Positions 9,301 through 15,155 of a DNA stretch of 22,442 bases are shown here, piece after piece. Within the stretch, counting starts at the first letter, position 1; each line of letters starts with the position of its first letter. This DNA is from a virus, in IMG/VR virus record IMGVR_UViG_3300050821_005531, positions 1 to 22,442 of that record; one strand, given 5' to 3'. The position numbers were made by a program, and so were the translations under genes. Under the pieces are notes generated by a model. That model ran no database searches. It worked only from the letters and a program-made list of their open reading frames with translations, and was not told where the DNA came from.

Positions 9301-9725
9301 TGGCACAATCATTGATTTTAGCAGGAGCAAATTGTAAACTTTTCGTGAACAATAAGCTCTATAAAGAAGTTGTTTCTATTTCTTTTTCTATTGATTACGG
9401 AGAAACGGAGATTCGAGGAATTGACTCGCCATATGCACAAGAAATTGCATTAACGAATGTGACCGTTCGTGGTTCTGTAAAAGGATTGAGAATCAAAAAT
9501 AGCGGCGGAATTCAAGCTAAGAACATGCGACCGCAATTTTTAGATATGGCAGCGGCTCCTTATGTCAGTATCAGGGTGCAGGACTTCACGAGTTCGGAGG
9601 ACATCATCTTGATCCAACAGGCTAAGATCACTAGAGAGAGCCACACAGTGGAAGCCAAGAGAACATACAAGCTAGATTTCGACTTCGTCGGCATGATTCC
9701 CCTCATGGCCTTGGACAGAGTTTAA
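9300..9725 (+). CDS. Tail-tube-fold-like protein (141 aa)
   Basis: The size, the opening (GANCKLFVNNKLYKEVVSIS, then DYGETEIRGID) and the ending, where a long strand carrying EDIILIQQAKITRES is followed by YKLDFDFVGMIPL, follow the pattern of small phage tube proteins such as PBSX XkdM. In those, monomers form hexameric rings stacked along the tail. In usual tail operons the tube gene sits next to the sheath gene and upstream of the tape measure. Here it follows the baseplate genes, so it may instead be a tube-initiator or baseplate-tube ring rather than the major tube protein (inference). AGGAAG inside the end of the preceding small gene serves as ribosome site. Its stop codon overlaps the stop of the minus-strand neighbour within a TTAA palindrome. 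Confidence 0.5.
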   Translation: MAQSLILAGANCKLFVNNKLYKEVVSISFSIDYGETEIRGIDSPYAQEIALTNVTVRGSVKGLRIKNSGGIQAKNMRPQFLDMAAAPYVSIRVQDFTSSEDIILIQQAKITRESHTVEAKRTYKLDFDFVGMIPLMALDRV

Positions 9726-9964
9726 CTAGTTCTCTCAATTTCAGCCTTATCACCGCTGGCTATGGCCCTTGCGTGGGTAACAAAACCTGCCGTACATTCT
9801 TCTGGAAGTTGCGCCACTAAATATTCGAATGCTGTCTTAAGATTTACATACGAATCCTTGTCTACAACTTCTAAACCGGAAGACCCGCCTTGGGGATTTC
9901 TTTCATAGATCCAGCCTTCGTTGGTCCCATCCATTTTTTGTTTTATAGAAAATTCCCTACTCAT
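9722..9964 (-). CDS. Hypothetical protein, 80 aa, last gene of minus-strand island
   Basis: I do not recognise this family. It is an 80-residue soluble, acidic-leaning protein with no Cys-pair, membrane segment or signal peptide except a single Cys near residue 57. It has a central short helix (LKTAFEYLVAQL). Its ATG overlaps the stop of the upstream transglycosylase gene by one base (TAATG on the minus strand), and GGAGG stands five bases before the ATG, so it is very likely translated. Co-expression with the transglycosylase could mean a partner in wall degradation or lysis, but nothing in the sequence shows this. Its stop overlaps the stop of the convergent tube-like gene. Confidence 0.7.
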   Translation of the reverse strand: MSREFSIKQKMDGTNEGWIYERNPQGGSSGLEVVDKDSYVNLKTAFEYLVAQLPEECTAGFVTHARAIASGDKAEIERTS

Positions 9965-10398
9965 TATTCCTCCGCCACTTCTTCATAACACGATAGCATA
10001 TATTGTAATTCAACTGCAAGATTTTTCTGTACGTTCCGTACGTATCTGAGATTCTTTGGATACCCCGGGGAATTTTGGCTTTCTATATACGACCCTGCAT
10101 TGTAGGCAGAAATACTTTTGCAAAAATTTCCATCATATCTATCTAGTTGATACTTTAGATATTTTGCTGCATACAGCACGTTAGTTTTTGGCTCCATCAA
10201 TCCTTCTGGAGAACCTTTGTATCCTAGATCAAAAGCTGTTCCTGCCTTAATCTGACATACGCCGTAAGTAGGTGAATTTCCGTCGTGTTTAAGCATTGCA
10301 TTTGTTAGATTTGTTTCGGTCATACATACCGCGAGCAAAAGATATGGCGGAACCCCCACTATCTTCGCTATGCCCGTAATCATTGCTATATATTGCAT
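9964..10398 (-). CDS. Small SLT-type lytic transglycosylase (144 aa)
   Basis: This has the soluble lytic transglycosylase fold that cleaves the glycan strand of peptidoglycan between MurNAc and GlcNAc. The family's ordered motifs are visible: the catalytic Glu as E28 in VCMTETN (usually ES, here ET), YGVCQIK at 45-51 where the family has Y/FGLxQI, a helix AAKYLKYQLDRY at 77-88, and AYNAG at 98-102. It is a bare catalytic domain with no signal peptide, no wall-binding domain and no transmembrane segment. It has four cysteines (25, 48, 93, 136), which is many for its size. The start is fixed by GGAGG five bases upstream (plus-strand 10404-10408) and by an in-frame TAG directly before the ATG. 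The place next to tail genes allows either a virion-carried wall-penetration enzyme or a lysis enzyme needing a holin. None is seen here. Confidence 0.88.
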   Translation of the reverse strand: MQYIAMITGIAKIVGVPPYLLLAVCMTETNLTNAMLKHDGNSPTYGVCQIKAGTAFDLGYKGSPEGLMEPKTNVLYAAKYLKYQLDRYDGNFCKSISAYNAGSYIESQNSPGYPKNLRYVRNVQKNLAVELQYMLSCYEEVAEE

Positions 10399-10472
10399 CT
10401 AGACCTCCAAAGAATATGGTAACCCATGTCCTTTGAAAAGTAAAGGCTTTTAACTTCAATGATTTCGGTAGG

Positions 10473-10856
10473 TTAGTCTTCTTCGGTAACTTTTATAATA
10501 CCAGGAACTTTGGTGTTCCATTTTTGAGACTCTGTTCTATGAGCACAGTTCGTGCATTTTCTATAGTACCACGTGGCGTCTGGCCTATTATATAGGCAGA
10601 TCTCCAGGTAGCCTTCTCCATGGCAATCGTGGCAGGCCCATTCTGATCTGAGCTTCTCTAGGATGCCACGACCCTCGGATTCGTCCTCTAATTGATAACT
10701 TCTCTCTATTATATCTTTTACATGTGCGTAACGATCTAAATCGACCCTCGCAAGCTGTTTCCTAAGAGAGGCGACCTCGCGTTTTAATGCCTTATTTTCG
10801 TACGTTAGCTTCTGTTCTCGACTACGCTCTTTATGACCACGCCGGATTTTTCCCAT
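10473..10856 (-). CDS. Coiled-coil protein with a two-CxxC zinc-ribbon-like domain (127 aa)
   Basis: The first 70 residues are basic and helical, with a coiled-coil stretch about 15-60 (YENKALKREVASLRKQLARV). The C-terminal part carries C75-x2-C78 within CHDCHGEG, which matches the CxxCxGxG zinc motif of DnaJ, and C101-x2-C104 within CTNCAHRTES, which is more like a transcription-factor-type zinc ribbon. The four cysteines can bind one zinc ion. Such proteins are often nucleic-acid- or protein-binding regulators in phages, but no specific role can be shown. AGAGGT precedes the ATG. It is the first gene of the minus-strand island, 74 bases upstream of the transglycosylase gene, and is transcribed away from the homing endonuclease gene. 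Confidence 0.7.
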   Translation of the reverse strand: MGKIRRGHKERSREQKLTYENKALKREVASLRKQLARVDLDRYAHVKDIIERSYQLEDESEGRGILEKLRSEWACHDCHGEGYLEICLYNRPDATWYYRKCTNCAHRTESQKWNTKVPGIIKVTEED

Positions 10857-10868
10857 TATGACCTCTAT

Positions 10869-10874
10869 ATTATA
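10869..10874 (-). promoter_or_regulatory. Candidate -10 box for the minus-strand island
   Basis: Read on the minus strand this is TATAAT, 12 bases before the ATG of the zinc-ribbon gene. I find no convincing -35 element or TG extension, and the expected start site would fall inside the ribosome binding site, so this may be chance in an AT-rich gap. Confidence 0.25.
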
Positions 10875-10898
10875 AAGGTTCCAACTGGCCGCGATATA

Positions 10899-10907
10899 TG
10901 GTATAAT
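10899..10907 (+). promoter_or_regulatory. Extended -10 promoter for the homing endonuclease gene
   Basis: TGGTATAAT is a perfect TG-N-TATAAT extended -10 element. The -35 position (TTCCAA at 10879-10884) is poor, as is usual for this promoter class. Transcription would begin about 10913-10915, only 3-5 bases before the ATG at 10918, giving a nearly leaderless message with no room for a Shine-Dalgarno sequence. Confidence 0.6.
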
Positions 10908-10917
10908 ACACTAAGAT

Positions 10918-11763
10918 ATGATATTGTACGAATTATTTAATAAAATAACTAAAATGGGCTATGTAGGAATTACAACTAGGCCCATTAAGATGCGTTTTGT
11001 CCATGAGCATTTGGCTTCATTAAGAGCCAACAGGCATGGAAACATCTATCTTCAGAACGCTTTTAATAAATATGGAGAATCTGCATTTGAGTGTATTATT
11101 CGCAATACTTATGAAACCATAGACGACTTGAATAAGGCCGAACAAGAAGTATTGATTTTAGAAAAACACAGATTATACAATTTAGCTCCTGGAGGCAATT
11201 CGTACAATCATAGTATAGAAGCAAAAGAAAAAATATCAAAAAGTCAATTAAAGCCTGTTGTAGGCATGAATATAAAAACTGGTGAAATTAGAGAATATCC
11301 GTTTGTTATGGACGTAACTAGAGACGGTTTTGATTATAAAGCTATAGGTGGCGCTTGTAAATTGCGCACAAGCACTAATAGAAATGGCACATTTACAAAT
11401 CTATCTGCAAAGGGGTGGGTTTGGATGTATAAAAAAGATTTCAATATAGAAGAAATGGAAAGAAGAAGAAAATTAGCTTTTAGAGGGAAAATCAGGCTAG
11501 AGAGACCTGTTTTGGGCAAACATCTGGTAACTGGAGAAATTGTAAGTTTTCCTTCCACGGAAAAAGCCAAGGCCGCAATAGGTGTGGTCGGTATTTATCA
11601 AGCATGTCAATATGTTAGAGTGAAAAGTCGCGGTGGGTATGTTTGGGTTTATGCCGATTTGGACAACCCCCAATCTTTACTAGAGGAACGCTACAATGCG
11701 TACATAAGCAATCCTCCAAAGACTGGACCTAAAGCGTGGCTATTCAGAGGCGGCAAAATCTAA
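10918..11763 (+). CDS. GIY-YIG homing endonuclease with NUMOD/IENR1-type DNA-binding repeats
   Basis: Residues 1-97 form a GIY-YIG nuclease domain. The two signature strands are ILYELFNKI and GYVGIT, the conserved Arg is R26 in RFVHEH, an NKYGESAFE motif follows, and the catalytic Glu is probably E75 in KAEQEVL. A NUMOD3-like segment comes next (SIEAKEKISKSQ, about 99-111). Two IENR1/NUMOD1-like repeats follow: PVVGMNIKTGEIREYP... ending GWVWMYKK (113-171) and PVLGKHLVTGEIVSFPS... ending GGYVWVYA (197-247). Such free-standing enzymes cut an allele lacking the gene and spread by repair. The coding sequence is clearly more A-rich than the flanking structural genes, which suggests separate origin. 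It has its own extended -10 promoter and ends 28 bases inside the next structural gene, in another frame. Confidence 0.9.
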   Translation: MILYELFNKITKMGYVGITTRPIKMRFVHEHLASLRANRHGNIYLQNAFNKYGESAFECIIRNTYETIDDLNKAEQEVLILEKHRLYNLAPGGNSYNHSIEAKEKISKSQLKPVVGMNIKTGEIREYPFVMDVTRDGFDYKAIGGACKLRTSTNRNGTFTNLSAKGWVWMYKKDFNIEEMERRRKLAFRGKIRLERPVLGKHLVTGEIVSFPSTEKAKAAIGVVGIYQACQYVRVKSRGGYVWVYADLDNPQSLLEERYNAYISNPPKTGPKAWLFRGGKI

Positions 11764-14726
11764 TTTCCCAAGAGAGAATCGATGTTCCGACAATGCGCGG
11801 CATCGAAAGTGCGGTCTCTAACGATTTTGATCAATCAATTCAAGCATTTATCACTGGAGCTGCTGGTTTTACGCAATCCAACAGCAACCCTGGTATCGGT
11901 TACATTATACGCGGTTTCGAAGTTCTCATGAGTGGCGCTATCGGCGGCGCAGCGTCAAGTCTACAATTGTCCGTGGACCCAGGCGCATTGATGAACGTAA
12001 ACTCTTCCCAGTCGGGAACGGTTTATATGGTTCCGCCTGGCACTCCCAATCAGCAATTAAGTTCCGCTACAAATCCTAGCGTAGTTAACGGCGCATTTGT
12101 TCCAAATTCCTTGAATTACGTCGGCCTAGATTATATTCGTTTTGCCGATTCTGCAACGGATCAACAAGATTATTTATGGAATCCCACGAGCAACACGGAA
12201 ACGACCACGGTAGCTCCTGGCGCTATAATCCTTACATATAATATTTACGTTACTACGACTCCTTGGGCAAGCAATGTAATGCCCATAGCAATCGTTGAAA
12301 CCAACGCGGGCAATCTAGTTACCTCGATTACAGACTGTCGCTGGCTTCTTTTTCGTCTAGCTACTGGTGGAGCAGATCCTAATCCTTTCTATCAGTATCC
12401 TTGGCCTGAGACTCAAGTAGAAAATCCTTCTACGTCTACTTCTAATGGTGTAAATCCATTCTACGGCGGTGACAAAGCTATCTCGACTTTGAAAGACTGG
12501 ATGAACGCCATAATGACGTCCATCGAACAGATTCAAGGCACCAATTACTGGTATTCTGCCATCTCGCAAAGCGGCTCTTTAATCACTTTAAGAGAAGATG
12601 TAGCAAATACAGTAGTCACAGGCAACACCACTATTTCTAACGGTGTATTACCAAATACTACTCCTGTACTTTCTACTACTGGTAACACGCACTCAAATAA
12701 CCAATTAGACGGCCTAGCGTCAACCACAGGCATAGTTCCTGGGCAATTGATCATAGGATCTGGACTGCCAAGCAACACTACGGTGCTCAGCATCTCTGGC
12801 TCTACCGTGACCATGTCTGCAAATGCCGTAACGACACTGACCGGTGTTTCCGTTGCTTTCTATGCTCCTGAACAAGTAACCGTCCCTGGCCAAATCAACT
12901 GGGCGAGCAATCCTCCTGGCGATGGTTTCATTTACTTTAAACTGATAGGTTCTAGACTTTCGTATCAGATTGTAGAAAATCCAACCGGTGCTTCTGTAAC
13001 TCTTGCAGATAACGAAGTTGCTTATTTAAATTTAACCCGCAATGTCAACGTAGCTCCACAACTAATATATACTCCTGGATCTGGAATCACGGTAGTTACC
13101 TCAGTAGGTAGCGTGGTGTGGACGACTAGCTTACAGGCTGGCGATTTCATAAGAGCACAATCAGATTCCGATGCAAATTACTATAAAATTCAAAGTGTAG
13201 ATTCTCCTAGCCAGGTGACTCTTACTGGAATTTATACTCCTGTAGGCGCTGCAACTGGCGTAACTTCAGTTTATGCTTTTGGCGTTTATACCTTACCTGG
13301 TGAAACTGGAACTCAAAGGGATATACAGTTAGCCGATAGATCTGCCGTTCCCTTAAACGGCAACACTGTGTGGCTGTTCTTGCGATCAGATGATGGCGGA
13401 TCTGTAGCTAGGGTTTATATAAAATTCCTTGGAGCAGAACTTCAAGATGGCGATTCGCAAGAAATATCTGGACCCACGCTAAATAATGTATTACAATACA
13501 TAGGCTCTCCTATCGAGAGTGCTGTTGCACCAAACTATACGTCGGCTATTTATCCCGGTGCGTTGCCAGAGATTACTCAAATTACTACTCCTGCTGCGTC
13601 GGCAATGGCCAGCAATGAATATTTTTATCAGTACTCTTCTGGAAATTATCGCAAGTATTACGTGTGGGTAAATAAGGATGGAACCGGCGTAGATCCAATG
13701 CCATTCGCCGATTACATAGGAATTCCATGGATAGTAAGCACTGGTCAGACGGCAACACAGACTGCTACGGCCTTAGTAAATGCTCTTAATGGAATAATTC
13801 CCAATGATTTCTTAGCCAATTCTTCTTCTGCAGTTGTAACGGTTAAGAATAATTCTGGCGGTATAACGAATCCATCTACTAATTTTAACGTAAGTGGTTT
13901 ATCTATATCTGTTACTCAAGTAGGAACAGGTATAGGGAACGCTGTAATAAATGATGGCGACAACTTAACATTAGCTATTAAAAAATTAGATGATGAGTTC
14001 GGCAATTTCATTAATTCATTGGATAGTCCTACCTATGATGAGACTATAAATATAGTAACATCCGGTGGACAAACACCGCCATATTTTGGTAGCGGTGCGC
14101 CGAATTATACTCCAGTTACTTTAAATGGCCCCATATCTTCAACTACAGATGTTACTTTGCCTAGCAATACTAGACTCGGTAATATTCCACAGGCATACAC
14201 GGTTGGAAAGGGCACTTTAGAAGTATATCTAAATGGCCAGTTCCAAGAACTAGGGATAGACTGGCTTGAAGTAGGCGCGTTTGATACTGCAAGCACACAG
14301 ATCGAAACTTTACGAACTTACGTAGTAGGCGATTATATACAATTCCGTATCGGCACCGGAGGTGGCGGTGGCGGCGGCGGAGGAGTAGGTCCGCCTGGAC
14401 CGACAGGTCCTCAAGGAGCACCAGGAGCAGATGCTGCCGGTGGACCGATCAATATCAATACGTATACTGGACTTTATACGGTACTTTTGACAAATTGTTT
14501 CCTTAAAGCAAATTGTGCTAGTGGGCCCGTAACATTTACATTGCCTGCTGCCTCCTCGGCTGCGGGCAGAATTTTCTATTTCAATAAGATAGACTCTACC
14601 ACAAACGCTATGATAATTAATCCGAATGGTTCTGATCTTATCGATGGAGCCAATACTTTAACTACTACTGTCCAATATACGGCTTATTCTTTGATATCAG
14701 ATGGTAGCACATGGAGTATTTTCTAA
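11736..14726 (+). CDS. Fibre/baseplate-appendage structural protein with collagen-like segment (996 aa)
   Basis: A large virion appendage protein. The N-terminus after the GTG (AIQRRQNLISQERIDVP, then IESAVSNDFD) reads as a folded attachment domain, and the frame is closed just upstream by TAA (11730-11732), so GTG 11736 is the best start; the only ribosome site candidate is a weak GGA eight bases before. About residues 1-260 look like a conserved domain. Beta-rich repeat sequence follows. A domain near 828-872 carries TLEVYLNGQFQELGIDW and VVGDYIQFRI. Nine consecutive glycines (875-883) and five Gly-X-Y triplets (886-900) follow, then a C-terminal beta module (about 908-996) with VTFTLPAAS and ending STWSIF. 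Trimeric collagen-like linkers are common in phage fibres. The first 28 bases lie inside the homing endonuclease gene. The stop abuts the next ATG. Confidence 0.8.
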   Translation: MAIQRRQNLISQERIDVPTMRGIESAVSNDFDQSIQAFITGAAGFTQSNSNPGIGYIIRGFEVLMSGAIGGAASSLQLSVDPGALMNVNSSQSGTVYMVPPGTPNQQLSSATNPSVVNGAFVPNSLNYVGLDYIRFADSATDQQDYLWNPTSNTETTTVAPGAIILTYNIYVTTTPWASNVMPIAIVETNAGNLVTSITDCRWLLFRLATGGADPNPFYQYPWPETQVENPSTSTSNGVNPFYGGDKAISTLKDWMNAIMTSIEQIQGTNYWYSAISQSGSLITLREDVANTVVTGNTTISNGVLPNTTPVLSTTGNTHSNNQLDGLASTTGIVPGQLIIGSGLPSNTTVLSISGSTVTMSANAVTTLTGVSVAFYAPEQVTVPGQINWASNPPGDGFIYFKLIGSRLSYQIVENPTGASVTLADNEVAYLNLTRNVNVAPQLIYTPGSGITVVTSVGSVVWTTSLQAGDFIRAQSDSDANYYKIQSVDSPSQVTLTGIYTPVGAATGVTSVYAFGVYTLPGETGTQRDIQLADRSAVPLNGNTVWLFLRSDDGGSVARVYIKFLGAELQDGDSQEISGPTLNNVLQYIGSPIESAVAPNYTSAIYPGALPEITQITTPAASAMASNEYFYQYSSGNYRKYYVWVNKDGTGVDPMPFADYIGIPWIVSTGQTATQTATALVNALNGIIPNDFLANSSSAVVTVKNNSGGITNPSTNFNVSGLSISVTQVGTGIGNAVINDGDNLTLAIKKLDDEFGNFINSLDSPTYDETINIVTSGGQTPPYFGSGAPNYTPVTLNGPISSTTDVTLPSNTRLGNIPQAYTVGKGTLEVYLNGQFQELGIDWLEVGAFDTASTQIETLRTYVVGDYIQFRIGTGGGGGGGGGVGPPGPTGPQGAPGADAAGGPININTYTGLYTVLLTNCFLKANCASGPVTFTLPAASSAAGRIFYFNKIDSTTNAMIINPNGSDLIDGANTLTTTVQYTAYSLISDGSTWSIF
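14358..14429 (+). repeat. Poly-glycine run followed by collagen-like GXY repeats
   Basis: Nine Gly codons of mixed type (14358-14384) are followed by Val-Gly and then GPP, GPT, GPQ, GAP and GAD triplets. Five triplets are too few for a stable collagen helix alone, so this is probably a short trimeric hinge between the shaft and the C-terminal head domain. Confidence 0.8.
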
Positions 14727-15143
14727 ATGAGCTATTCGCCAAATACAATATCTCAACTTGTAGGATCTTCATCTGGAAGTGCCTTATCCATACGCGCTAA
14801 CGCGTCAACCACCGCATATTCTTTGTTTTGGCCAGCAGCCCAAGGAGCGGCCAATACAGTACTTACTAATGACGGTAGTGGAAATTTAACTTGGGTTGCC
14901 GCCGGAAGCACTAGTCAAGTTCAGTTGTTCACTCTGGGCAGCGGCGATATAACTAATGGATATATAACGCTTTCTATGGCGCCAGCTACTCCTGCTGACA
15001 CAATCTTACTAGTAGAGAATGCCGGTAATATGTTCTACGGTGTAGACTTTACAGTCACAGGATCTCGTCTGATTTGGACTGGCTTTGCTTTGAACGGTAT
15101 TTTGACTTCTGGCGATAATTTAACAGTTTCTTACATTTCCTAA
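14727..15143 (+). CDS. Small fibre protein built from two shared modules (138 aa)
   Basis: The ATG follows directly after the previous stop (TAAATG), with GGAG ten bases upstream, so this gene belongs to the fibre operon. Residues about 19-60 (RANASTTAYSLFWPAAQGAA, then LTNDGSGNLTW) repeat a module of the 1030-residue fibre downstream (NTSTAAYSLTLPAAQGTANQ). Residues about 66-138, ending GDNLTVSYIS, match the C-terminal domain of the next gene (ending GDVLAVSYSYL). The protein is thus a minimal fibre: short linker plus a head domain. It may cap another fibre, form a short trimeric fibre of its own, or be a remnant of a larger one. The first option is inference from its position between two long fibre genes. 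Confidence 0.75.
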   Translation: MSYSPNTISQLVGSSSGSALSIRANASTTAYSLFWPAAQGAANTVLTNDGSGNLTWVAAGSTSQVQLFTLGSGDITNGYITLSMAPATPADTILLVENAGNMFYGVDFTVTGSRLIWTGFALNGILTSGDNLTVSYIS

Positions 15144-15155
15144 AGGACAACAAAC

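Noticed and set aside
9724-9731. AACTAGTT palindrome at a convergent junction as a bidirectional terminator
   Set aside because: Self-complementary but without loop, GC-rich stem or T-run.
10420-10470. Possible terminator hairpin (CCTTT ... AAAGG) between the zinc-ribbon and transglycosylase genes
   Set aside because: Stem of only five weak base pairs with no clean T-run on the minus strand; the two genes probably form one transcript.
11793-11795. In-frame ATG as the start of the 996-residue fibre gene
   Set aside because: The 19 residues before it (from GTG 11736) look like part of the conserved N-terminus, and the only purine-rich stretch lies too far upstream of the ATG.
14045-14052. TATAAATA, identical to the T4 late promoter core
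   Set aside because: It lies inside coding sequence far from any gene start, and no other gene in the window has this motif ahead of it; likely chance.
14358-14384. Poly-glycine codon run as a phase-variation switch
   Set aside because: Codons are mixed (GGA, GGT, GGC), so there is no homopolymer or exact tandem repeat prone to slippage.
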